NCBI GenBank assembly: GCA_017631745.1
Contig: JAGBSR010000010.1
Span: 1-5,801, forward strand
Length of the DNA: 5,801 nt
Source: Clostridia bacterium
GTDB lineage: Bacteria; Bacillota; Clostridia; Oscillospirales; Acutalibacteraceae
Reading direction: 5' to 3'
The translations under genes and the position numbers were made by a program. This document shows, one piece after another, positions 1 through 5,361 of the stretch (the first letter of the stretch is position 1; each line of letters starts with the position of its first letter). The notes below the pieces were generated by a model. That model searched no databases. It had not been told where the DNA came from and saw nothing but the letters and a program-made list of their open reading frames with translations.

Positions 1-633
1 GGAGTTGGTAATGGTCAGAAACAGACAAATTGTAACTGAGGGCATAACCATCGGAATTATCACATGCCTTAGGATACCGATAGAAGATGCGCCGTCAACC
101 TTTGCTGCATCGATAAGATCTTTAGGAATATTGTTTATTCCGGCGATATATATAATCATCATATAACCTATCATCTGCCAGTTCATCAGTACCACAAGAC
201 CCCAGAAACCGTATGAGGGGTCATAGGTGATGGTGACGCCTATTGTGCTGAGTACGCCGTTGATAATCAGCTGCCATATATAGCCGAGAACAATGCCGCC
301 TATGAGGTTCGGCATAAAAAACACAGTGCGGAAAAAGTTTCTGCCTTTGATTTTGTTTGTCAGAAGCAGTGCCAATGAGAAAGCGAAAAGGTTGACAGTG
401 ATTACACTTACAACAGTGAATTTCACGGTAAACCAAAGAGCGTTTCGGAAGTTGGGGTCGGAGAGTGCCTCAATATAGTTTTCTATGCCCGTAAATGTAC
501 TGTCGGTAACCGTGGTGAAATCACAGAAGGAAAGATATATGCCGAGTATGAAGGGGATAAAGAAAACTACAGCGAAAACAAGCGTAGTAGGCAGGGCGAA
601 TATACCGTAGTATTTTTTGAGGTTGTTTTTCAT
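1..633 (-). CDS. Sugar ABC transporter permease, MalF/UgpA type (partial, C-terminus cut by window edge)
   Basis: Inner-membrane subunit of a carbohydrate importer of the MalF/UgpA (COG1175) type; it would form the translocation channel with a MalG-type partner. The visible 211 residues start with a short basic stretch (MKNNLKKYYG) and then a first membrane segment at about 11-35. Further hydrophobic segments lie at about 66-92, 103-125, 143-166 and 190-210. The decisive motif is the cytoplasmic EAA loop at about 169-200, with the pattern IPKDLIDAAKVDGAS...IIPMVMPS, which docks on the ATPase. Family members are usually about 290-300 residues, so roughly 80 are missing beyond base 1. The ATG at 633 is chosen because the protein aligns with the family from its first residues and AGAAAGG/AGGGTG Shine-Dalgarno-like bases lie just upstream. 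It is third in the malQ operon, 98 bases after the binding-protein stop. Substrate (maltodextrin) is inferred from malQ, not from the permease itself. Confidence 0.93.
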   Translation of the reverse strand, partial: MKNNLKKYYGIFALPTTLVFAVVFFIPFILGIYLSFCDFTTVTDSTFTGIENYIEALSDPNFRNALWFTVKFTVVSVITVNLFAFSLALLLTNKIKGRNFFRTVFFMPNLIGGIVLGYIWQLIINGVLSTIGVTITYDPSYGFWGLVVLMNWQMIGYMMIIYIAGINNIPKDLIDAAKVDGASSIGILRHVIIPMVMPSVTICLFLTITNS

Positions 634-663
634 TTGTGTTCACCCTGCCTTTCTTAGTGGTAT

Positions 664-702
664 TCGCCTGTCGGCGAGTGTTATTTTGCCCGTTGGGCAA
701 AA
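664..702 (-). other. Two small intergenic hairpins between binding-protein and permease genes
   Basis: The gap at 634-732 holds two adjacent perfect inverted repeats. At 664-677, TCGCC and GGCGA flank a 4-base loop. At 684-702, TTTTGCCC and GGGCAAAA flank a 3-base loop. On the transcribed (minus) strand neither is followed by a clean U-run: the 8-bp stem itself contains the A/T ends. They therefore look like processing or partial-attenuation stem-loops rather than a full terminator. Such stem-loops are known downstream of solute-binding-protein genes in ABC operons (for example malE-malF in E. coli), where they keep binding-protein mRNA more abundant than permease mRNA. That role here is inferred. 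Confidence 0.5.
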
Positions 703-732
703 GTTGTTGGGTCTGCGACGCAATTTTAAAAG

Positions 733-2274
733 TTATGATTGAGCTTGTGGTTTTTCGTTGTTGCCTGATTGAGGCTGAGTTCTTTCGTTGTTGCCCGGCT
801 GGGTCTGTGTTTTTTCGCTGCTGCTTGATTGAGTCTGTGCTTTTTCGTTGTTGTCTGATTGACTCTGAGACTTTTCTGTGTCGGCGGCATCGGACTTAGC
901 CTTTTTATAGGCATCTTTGATTTTTTCGGCTGTTTCTTCCCAGGGAGCAGAGCCTTGGGCGTACTCTAAAAGAGCGTTACCCACTTCGTCTTTGAATGTG
1001 ATGCCCGGGAAAGCGATAAATGCCCAGGGTACCGAGTCAATATTTTCGCTGTTTGTCCATCTGAGAATTTCGTTTGCGAGAGGATCTTTGAGGGTAACAT
1101 CTGTCATAGTCTTAAAGGGTGTCACAAAGCCCAGCTCTTCGCTGACAATTCGCTTGCCTTTTTCTGATGAAAAGAGCCAATAGAGAAAATCTTCCGAGGC
1201 TTTTCTGTCTTCTTCGGATGCTTTGGCATTAATGGCAAGATAGTTTTCCGTACCGATGCAAAGTCCCTGGCTTTCTTCGCCCTCGAGACCTGTATAAATG
1301 GGAATCATTTTTATTTTGTCCGCCTTTACGGTGTTGCCCTCGGTGGCGCTGATTTCACTGTAAGCCCATGATCCGTTTTGTACCATTGCACATTTACCTA
1401 AAGCAAACTCAGCCATTGAGTCGCCGACACTTTTCGAGCCTGTAAGCTTTTTATCTGTAACTGAATTCATAAGATAAAGGTCAAAGATGTTACGGAAATT
1501 ATTATTATATGAGAAAGCGAAGTTTTCCTTGGCGAGACCTGCAAGGGTGCTGCTGTCGTAATTGTCAATCTCGGCCATTTCATAGTGGTAGGGAATATTC
1601 AGAAGATGGGTATTCCAACGCCACTGATTACCAGGTGCAAAGGAGGTTGAAGCAAATACGCCGTCGATGCCGAGTTCGCTTTTATGCTTTGTCATATCTT
1701 CAACAAGAGCCTTGAGCTTGTCAAAGGAATTAATCTGCTCCATTGATGTTAAGTCGGTTTCTTTAGTGTCGAGAGCAAAGTATTTGTCGGTGATTTCCTC
1801 GTTATAGATAATGCCGTAACCCTCTATAACATAGGGAATACCGTAAACTCCGTCTTCGCTTGTGATGGCGAGACTCTTATCTGAGAGAAGAGAATAAAGC
1901 TTTGTATCTTTTAGGTCAGCGCAATAATTTTTCCAACCCTGATAGCCCACGGGGCCGTTAATCTGAAAAATAGTAGGGGGATTGCTTTTTGCAATTTCTG
2001 AGGTAAGAGTTTGCTCATAGGTATCGCTTGCGGCGGTGACGACCTTTACCTTTACACCTGTTTCGTTTTCGTATTCCTTGGCGATTTCTTCGTAGACCTT
2101 GCTGACCTCGGGTTTGAAGTTAAGAAAGTAAACCTGACCCTTTGCAGAGGTAACATCGCTTTGAGACGGAGATGTTGTCTGATTGTTTGTTGTAACCTTG
2201 CCGTCATTTTTACCGCAAGCGGCAAATGAGAGTATGAGGGCAATGATACTGATAATGCTGATGATTTTTTTCAC
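733..2274 (-). CDS. Lipoprotein solute-binding protein of a maltodextrin-type ABC importer, with a C-terminal repeat tail
   Basis: Extracellular receptor (family 1 solute-binding protein, MalE-like) that would deliver sugar to the permease encoded next. The GTG at 2274 is chosen, giving 513 residues: it follows a strong GGGAGG Shine-Dalgarno by 7 bases and begins a clean lipoprotein signal, a KK pair, a hydrophobic core at about 4-17, and lipobox SFAAC with the lipidated Cys20. Residues 21-45 are a Ser/Thr/Asn-rich linker. The folded domain starts at about 46 (GQVYFLNFKPE...) and includes family-like stretches such as the YEQTLTSEIAKSNPPTIFQI segment, DGVYGIPYVIEGYGIIYNEE, and the ALGKCAMVQNGSWA hinge-region motif. 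It ends at about 455 in a Lys/Ala-rich helix. Residues 469-513 are an unusual repeat tail (separate entry). The reading frame stays open for 33 codons upstream of the GTG, but those lie inside malQ. Substrate as malto-oligosaccharide is inferred from the linkage to malQ; family assignment is firm. Confidence 0.93.
   Translation of the reverse strand: MKKIISIISIIALILSFAACGKNDGKVTTNNQTTSPSQSDVTSAKGQVYFLNFKPEVSKVYEEIAKEYENETGVKVKVVTAASDTYEQTLTSEIAKSNPPTIFQINGPVGYQGWKNYCADLKDTKLYSLLSDKSLAITSEDGVYGIPYVIEGYGIIYNEEITDKYFALDTKETDLTSMEQINSFDKLKALVEDMTKHKSELGIDGVFASTSFAPGNQWRWNTHLLNIPYHYEMAEIDNYDSSTLAGLAKENFAFSYNNNFRNIFDLYLMNSVTDKKLTGSKSVGDSMAEFALGKCAMVQNGSWAYSEISATEGNTVKADKIKMIPIYTGLEGEESQGLCIGTENYLAINAKASEEDRKASEDFLYWLFSSEKGKRIVSEELGFVTPFKTMTDVTLKDPLANEILRWTNSENIDSVPWAFIAFPGITFKDEVGNALLEYAQGSAPWEETAEKIKDAYKKAKSDAADTEKSQSQSDNNEKAQTQSSSSEKTQTQPGNNERTQPQSGNNEKPQAQS
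736..870 (-). repeat. 30-bp tandem repeat encoding a 10-residue Q/N/S/E repeat tail (4.5 copies)
   Basis: Four full 30-bp units lie at 841-870, 811-840, 781-810 and 751-780, with a half unit at 736-750 just before the stop codon. On the coding strand they give SQSQSDNNEK, AQTQSSSSEK, TQTQPGNNER, TQPQSGNNEK and PQAQS. The consensus is roughly x-Q-x-Q-[SP]-[GD]-N-N-E-[KR]. Because the period is a multiple of three, copy-number change would lengthen or shorten the tail without a frameshift. The units differ at several bases, so this is not a fresh duplication. There are no spacers between units, so it is not a CRISPR array. The tail is hydrophilic and predicted to be disordered, at the end of a surface lipoprotein. 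Its function is unknown. Confidence 0.9.
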
Positions 2275-2290
2275 TGTTATTCCTCCCTGA
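2272..2290 (-). promoter_or_regulatory. Ribosome binding site of the binding-protein gene, embedded in the malQ stop region
   Basis: On the minus strand GGGAGG is followed 7 bases after its last G by GTG at 2274. The Shine-Dalgarno bases are the last sense codons of malQ (AGG GAG GAA, then TAA), and only 2 bases separate the malQ stop from the GTG. This decides the GTG start and suggests translational coupling of the two genes. Confidence 0.85.
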
Positions 2291-3707
2291 TTCGGTTGTA
2301 GATTCTTGTGTAATGAGATATTTTTTCTATAAGATTTTTTGTCAGCAGACTGTCTTTGATACGCCACTGCCAATTATTTTCTGCTGTGCCCGGGGTATTG
2401 ACTCTGCTGTTGCTGCCTGTTTTCAGCCAATCCTGCAAGGGTATTATTGCTCTGTCGGCAACGGATGAAAAGGCACCACGGATGAAGTAATCTGGAAGGG
2501 TATAGACCGAGGAGGCACCCAGATAGTCCATAGCTCTTGTGAGGGTGTCACTTCGGGCTTTGCATATCCATTCGGTTACGGTGGGATTATCGTGGGTGCC
2601 CGTATAGACCACGCTGTTTCTGATGTGATTGTGAGGCAGATATTCGCTGTCGTTTTCGTCGAAGGCAAACTGAAGCACCTTCATTGTGGCAAATCCGCTG
2701 TCACGGAAAAACTGCCGTGTGTCGTTGGTGAGAAAACCTAAGTCCTCGGCAATGATATCAAGCTCAGGAAAATCTTTTTTTATCATATTGCAGAAGTCAA
2801 GCCCGGGACCTTTTGACCAACAGCCCTCTTTAGCTGTGCGGTTTTCTTTGGTGCTGTAGTATTCATAAAAGCCTCGGAAGTGATCTATTCTTATGCTGTC
2901 ATAAATAGTAGAGGCGTTTTTCAGCCGCTCCTTCCACCAACGGTAATCCTCATCCTTGAGCTTATCCCAATCATAAACAGGGTTGCCCCATAGCTGACCC
3001 TCGGCATTGAAGCTGTCGGGCGGACAGGCGGCAACTCGGCCTTTGATGAACATATCAGGCGCAAAATAGTAATCGCTGCTGTCGTAGGCGGGATAAATGG
3101 GCAGGTCGCCGATAATGGCGATGTTTTTATCATTGGCGTATTTTTTCAGGTTTAGCCACTGACTGTAAAATAGATACTGAATTTTTTTGTGAGTGCTTAT
3201 AAGCTCTTTTGCATCAGTGATATCTGAAGCATCTTTATACTTCCACATACAGTGAGGGAGCATATGGTTTATTTCTTTCAGAGCACTGAATGTGCAGTAC
3301 TTTTCAAGCCAGAAGCTCTCTTTATTGCAGAAGCTTAGATAATTGCTGTCGCTGTCAGAAATACCCTGTGCGGCTTTTTTCAAAAGGGGCAGACGGGACA
3401 GATAAAGATATCCGTAGTCGATAACCTCCGTATTTTCACTCTCAAAATTATGAAGAGTATTTTTGTTTATCAGAGAGTCTTCATATAAAAGCTCGGGGTC
3501 GATAAAATAGGGGTTGCCTGCAAATACTCCCGGACTCTGATAAGGACTGTTGCCATAGGAGGTGGGAGTAAGAGGCAGAAGCTGCCATAAGGTCTGCTTT
3601 GATGAATGAAGAAAATCCACAAACTCAAAGGCGCTTTTCCCCATTGTACCTATGCCGTAATTGCCGTTTAAAGAAAACAAGGGCAGAAGTATACCGCTTT
3701 TGCGCAC
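2277..3707 (-). CDS. malQ: 4-alpha-glucanotransferase (amylomaltase, GH77, EC 2.4.1.25)
   Basis: Cytoplasmic enzyme that moves alpha-1,4-glucan segments between malto-oligosaccharides and releases glucose, making longer chains available to phosphorylase. At 476 residues it is close to the compact bacterial amylomaltases (about 500). The N-terminal signature RKSGILLPLFSLNGNYGIG is at 2-20, followed by LWQLLPLTPTSYGNSPYQS at 40-58. The three catalytic acids are visible: nucleophile Asp275 in RIDHFRGF, acid/base Glu321 in IAEDLG, and Asp373 in GTHDN. The donor-site segment CPPDSFNAEGQLWGNPVYDW is at 228-247; here the usual A-G-V before PPD reads A-A-C, a conservative oddity. The start is a GTG, the only in-frame start after an upstream stop that gives the family N-terminus, with AGAAAGG 10 bases before it. 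It is the first gene of the operon and 2 bases ahead of the binding protein. Function is firm from family motifs. Confidence 0.97.
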   Translation of the reverse strand: MRKSGILLPLFSLNGNYGIGTMGKSAFEFVDFLHSSKQTLWQLLPLTPTSYGNSPYQSPGVFAGNPYFIDPELLYEDSLINKNTLHNFESENTEVIDYGYLYLSRLPLLKKAAQGISDSDSNYLSFCNKESFWLEKYCTFSALKEINHMLPHCMWKYKDASDITDAKELISTHKKIQYLFYSQWLNLKKYANDKNIAIIGDLPIYPAYDSSDYYFAPDMFIKGRVAACPPDSFNAEGQLWGNPVYDWDKLKDEDYRWWKERLKNASTIYDSIRIDHFRGFYEYYSTKENRTAKEGCWSKGPGLDFCNMIKKDFPELDIIAEDLGFLTNDTRQFFRDSGFATMKVLQFAFDENDSEYLPHNHIRNSVVYTGTHDNPTVTEWICKARSDTLTRAMDYLGASSVYTLPDYFIRGAFSSVADRAIIPLQDWLKTGSNSRVNTPGTAENNWQWRIKDSLLTKNLIEKISHYTRIYNRIREE

Positions 3708-3754
3708 AGTTTCACGACCTTTCTGTTGCTCTTATATTGCCACCGACTAACTTA

Positions 3755-3784
3755 AATATGCACAGTACCGCTGATAAATTGCAA
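3755..3784 (-). promoter_or_regulatory. Candidate promoter of the malQ operon
   Basis: On the minus strand TTGCAA (3784-3779) and CATATT (3760-3755) are 18 bases apart, each matching 4 of 6 consensus positions. Transcription would begin near 3748, giving a leader of about 40 bases before the GTG of malQ. An A/T-rich tract lies just upstream of the -35 (3800-3818), as expected for an UP-like region. A closer TATAAG hexamer (about 33 bases before the GTG) has no matching -35. The boxes are weak, which suits a regulated promoter, but the call is tentative. Confidence 0.3.
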
Positions 3785-3799
3785 GACTGTGAGCGGTAC
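3765..3799. promoter_or_regulatory. 8-bp inverted repeat, putative operator at the malQ promoter
   Basis: GTACCGCT at 3765-3772 is exactly repeated in reverse as AGCGGTAC at 3792-3799, with a 19-base centre. The centre holds the candidate malQ -35. CACAGT (3761-3766) and its reverse complement ACTGTG (3786-3791) also occur beside the arms. No U-run follows on either strand, so it is not an intrinsic terminator. A two-site repressor such as a LacI-type maltose regulator could use it, but no regulator gene is in the window and the site does not match a canonical CcpA cre box. Confidence 0.4.
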
Positions 3800-3815
3800 A
3801 AAAAATAAAACTTTA

Positions 3816-3832
3816 TTTCACTTAAGTTTCAC
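3816..3832 (+). repeat. TTTCAC direct repeat with 11-bp period beside the rightward -35 box
   Basis: TTTCAC occurs at 3816-3821 and again at 3827-3832, one helical turn apart and ending two bases before the -35 box at 3835. The centre contains the palindrome ACTTAAGT (3820-3827). Direct hexamer repeats with an 11-bp period are the usual geometry of OmpR/PhoP-family response regulator sites, but the pair is short and could be chance. A third TTTCAC lies at 3710-3715 near the malQ start. Confidence 0.3.
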
Positions 3833-3834
3833 CC

Positions 3835-3863
3835 TTGAAATTAATTGGTAAATTATGTATAAT
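3835..3863 (+). promoter_or_regulatory. Sigma-A-type promoter of the alpha/beta hydrolase gene
   Basis: The -35 box TTGAAA (3835-3840) and a perfect -10 box TATAAT (3858-3863) are separated by 17 bases, the optimal spacing. Transcription should start near 3870, leaving a leader of about 25 bases before the ATG at 3895. The leader carries GAAAGGG as ribosome binding site 7 bases ahead of the start. This is the strongest promoter in the window and predicts substantial, possibly constitutive, expression. Confidence 0.85.
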
Positions 3864-3894
3864 ATAAATCTAATGAATCGGAAAGGGTGTTTTT

Positions 3895-4863
3895 ATGCCG
3901 TATACATTAAAAATTGTTTTAACTGTTTTGATTTGCCTTGTTGCATTTATTGCTGTTATTTATCTTGCAGTGAGCCTGCTTTTCTTCTTTATGGCTCTCG
4001 GAAGCAAAAGAAGAAAGGATGAAACTATTCCCTGCAAGGGCTCGCTTTTTGAAAAAAATGCCGATAATATCAATCTTATTACAGGTTATAAATGGTATGA
4101 TAAAACCTATAAGCAACACGTGACAATCAAGAACCGTAAGGGCAAAACTCTTCACGCTATGGAGTTCCGTAACCCTGAAAATACCAATGTGTGGGCTGTT
4201 GTGCTTCACGGCTGGACAAATGCAAAAAGAGAAATGTCAAGCTACGCAATGGAATATTACAACAGAGGCTTCAATGTGCTTGTGCCTGACCTTCGCGGTC
4301 ACGGCAACAGCGAAAGCAAGTTTGTATCAATGGGCTGGCTGGACAGATTTGATGTTGTTGATTGGCTCGGCAGCATTGCTGAAGAAAATCCCAAGGCTAA
4401 GATTATTCTTCACGGCGTATCAATGGGTGGTGCCACAACGATGATGACAACAGGCGAAAAGCTCCCCGAAAATGTTGTGCTCGCTGTTGAAGATTGCGGC
4501 TTCAAGGGTGTAAAAGATATCCTCGCTGACCGTTGTGACAGAAAGTATCACTTACCATCAAAAATTCTTATGCCGGGTGTAACATTTGTAAATAAGCTCT
4601 TTAACGGCTTTTTCCTTGGCGAAGCCTCAAGTGTAAATCAGCTTAAGAAGTCAAAGACTCCTACACTGTTTATTCACGGCGATAAAGACGATTTCGTTTT
4701 GCCTTCAAATCTCGATATCGTTTACAGCGCCTGCGCCGCACCGAAAGAGAAATATATAATCAAAGGCGCAGAGCATGCTCTTTCTTCACATTGGTTCCAC
4801 GAGGAATATTGGCAGGTAGTGGACAAATTCCTGGAGAAATATCTCTATCAGGTAAAATCTTAA
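3895..4863 (+). CDS. Membrane-anchored alpha/beta hydrolase (serine hydrolase)
   Basis: A 322-residue protein with an N-terminal membrane segment at about 6-35 followed by the positive patch SKRRK (37-41), so the catalytic domain may face the cytoplasm as drawn by the positive-inside rule. The hydrolase fold begins at about 75. HGW at 105-107 is the oxyanion-hole region and DLRGHGNS at 132-139 is the usual strand-4 motif. The nucleophile elbow is HGVSMGG, with Ser176. Asp265 in HGDKDDFV and His294 in GAEHA complete the triad. The layout resembles YqkD-like and S33/Hydrolase_4 proteins of Firmicutes, whose substrates are mostly unknown; esterase, lipase or peptidase activity cannot be told apart here. 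The ATG is supported by GAAAGGG 7 bases upstream and by a strong promoter. It is a single-gene unit, divergent from malQ and followed by a terminator, so no functional tie to the sugar operon is implied. Confidence 0.92.
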   Translation: MPYTLKIVLTVLICLVAFIAVIYLAVSLLFFFMALGSKRRKDETIPCKGSLFEKNADNINLITGYKWYDKTYKQHVTIKNRKGKTLHAMEFRNPENTNVWAVVLHGWTNAKREMSSYAMEYYNRGFNVLVPDLRGHGNSESKFVSMGWLDRFDVVDWLGSIAEENPKAKIILHGVSMGGATTMMTTGEKLPENVVLAVEDCGFKGVKDILADRCDRKYHLPSKILMPGVTFVNKLFNGFFLGEASSVNQLKKSKTPTLFIHGDKDDFVLPSNLDIVYSACAAPKEKYIIKGAEHALSSHWFHEEYWQVVDKFLEKYLYQVKS

Positions 4864-4870
4864 ATTTCAG

Positions 4871-4899
4871 TCGGGTATCCTGCGGGATGCCCGATTTTT
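4871..4899 (+). terminator. Rho-independent terminator after the alpha/beta hydrolase gene
   Basis: A 10-bp stem pairs TCGGGTATCC (4871-4880) with GGATGCCCGA (4885-4894), with one G-U pair and a TGCG loop, directly followed by five T. It begins 7 bases after the hydrolase stop codon and separates that gene from the next transcription unit. Confidence 0.92.
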
Positions 4900-4917
4900 G
4901 TCAGGGGCAAGGAGTTG

Positions 4918-4952
4918 CAGTGTATATAACAGACACAGATTTATTAACACTG
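4918..4952. promoter_or_regulatory. CAGTGT/ACACTG inverted repeat upstream of the yerC promoter
   Basis: CAGTGT (4918-4923) and ACACTG (4947-4952) form a perfect 6-bp inverted repeat with a 23-base A/T-rich centre, about 42 bases before the -35 box of the downstream gene. The stretch 4900-4990 contains no gene. It could be an operator, but 6-bp arms in A/T-rich DNA are weak evidence. Confidence 0.2.
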
Positions 4953-4993
4953 TAAAATAATCTCAAAAAATCACTTTAAATTGCGAAAACATC

Positions 4994-5022
4994 TTTACTT
5001 TTTTGTTTTAATGTGTTAAAAT
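4994..5022 (+). promoter_or_regulatory. Extended -10 promoter of the yerC-methyltransferase unit
   Basis: TTTACT (4994-4999, 4 of 6 matches) and TAAAAT (5017-5022, 5 of 6) are 17 bases apart, and the -10 is preceded by TG plus one base (TGTTAAAAT), the extended -10 form. Transcription would start near 5029. That leaves only about 5 bases before the ATG at 5035, which argues that translation begins further down. Confidence 0.7.
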
Positions 5023-5052
5023 GTAAAAACAATTATGCCATTAAAGGAGAAA

Positions 5053-5355
5053 ATGAAAATCATGGCGGAGAGAAACAACGAAAAAATATTAGAGAATATC
5101 GACTATCTCTATAAGACAATTCTTAAGATTGAAACTTATGAAGAATGCGAAGCACTCTTTGACGATATGTGCACAAAGACAGAGCTCGCTTCAATCGCAC
5201 AGAGACTCATTGTCGCAAAGATGCTTTCAGAGAAAAGAGTATACAGCGACATCGTGGCTGAAACAGGCGCAAGCACAGCAACAATCAGCCGTGTAAACCG
5301 CTCACTTGCCTTCGGCAAAGGCGGTTACGACAAAATCTTTGCAAAAGAGGACTAA
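5053..5355 (+). CDS. yerC: TrpR-related DNA-binding protein, YerC/YecD family
   Basis: Small helical DNA-binding protein, about 100 residues, of the YerC/YecD branch of the TrpR superfamily. The family hallmarks are all present: an N-terminal helix with LYKTILKIETYEECEALFDD, then MCTKTELASIAQRLIVAKML, then the helix-turn-helix YSDIVAETGASTATISRVNR, and a short C-terminal GKGGYDKIF. The B. subtilis homologue is about the same length; its target and ligand are poorly defined, so the role is given only as probable transcriptional regulator. The start is uncertain between ATG 5053 and ATG 5062. AAGGAG at 5044-5049 is 3 bases from the first and 12 from the second; the N-terminus of relatives fits 5062 slightly better. 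ATG 5035 is unlikely because the promoter puts the transcript start about 5 bases ahead of it with no ribosome binding site. The methyltransferase gene follows within a few bases, so the two are probably co-transcribed. Confidence 0.9.
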   Translation: MKIMAERNNEKILENIDYLYKTILKIETYEECEALFDDMCTKTELASIAQRLIVAKMLSEKRVYSDIVAETGASTATISRVNRSLAFGKGGYDKIFAKED

Positions 5356-5361
5356 GTGACT

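Noticed and set aside
736..870. CRISPR array suggested by 30-bp periodicity
   Set aside because: The units abut with no spacers, differ from each other, and translate as an in-frame protein repeat.
636..899. Plus-strand open frame with repeated FRCCLIE-like cysteine-rich units
   Set aside because: It is the reverse reading of the 30-bp coding repeat of the binding protein; no ribosome binding site, and the other strand has a full family match.
2275..2373. 33-codon N-terminal extension of the binding protein
   Set aside because: It would lie inside malQ, places basic, polar residues before the signal peptide, and ignores the strong GGGAGG-GTG start with lipobox.
3599..3808. Plus-strand open frame over the malQ start and intergenic region
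   Set aside because: Mostly antisense to malQ, no ribosome binding site or recognisable protein; its composition is shadow-like.
3765..3810. Inverted repeat near the malQ promoter as an intrinsic terminator
   Set aside because: The loop is 19 bases, and the flanking run is A on the plus strand, so no U-tract follows the hairpin on either strand.
3919..4209. Minus-strand open frame inside the alpha/beta hydrolase gene
   Set aside because: Shadow of a gene with an intact catalytic triad; no ribosome binding site or family resemblance.
5035..5052. ATG 5035 as the yerC start
   Set aside because: No Shine-Dalgarno ahead of it and the predicted transcript begins only about 5 bases upstream; AAGGAG lies downstream of it.
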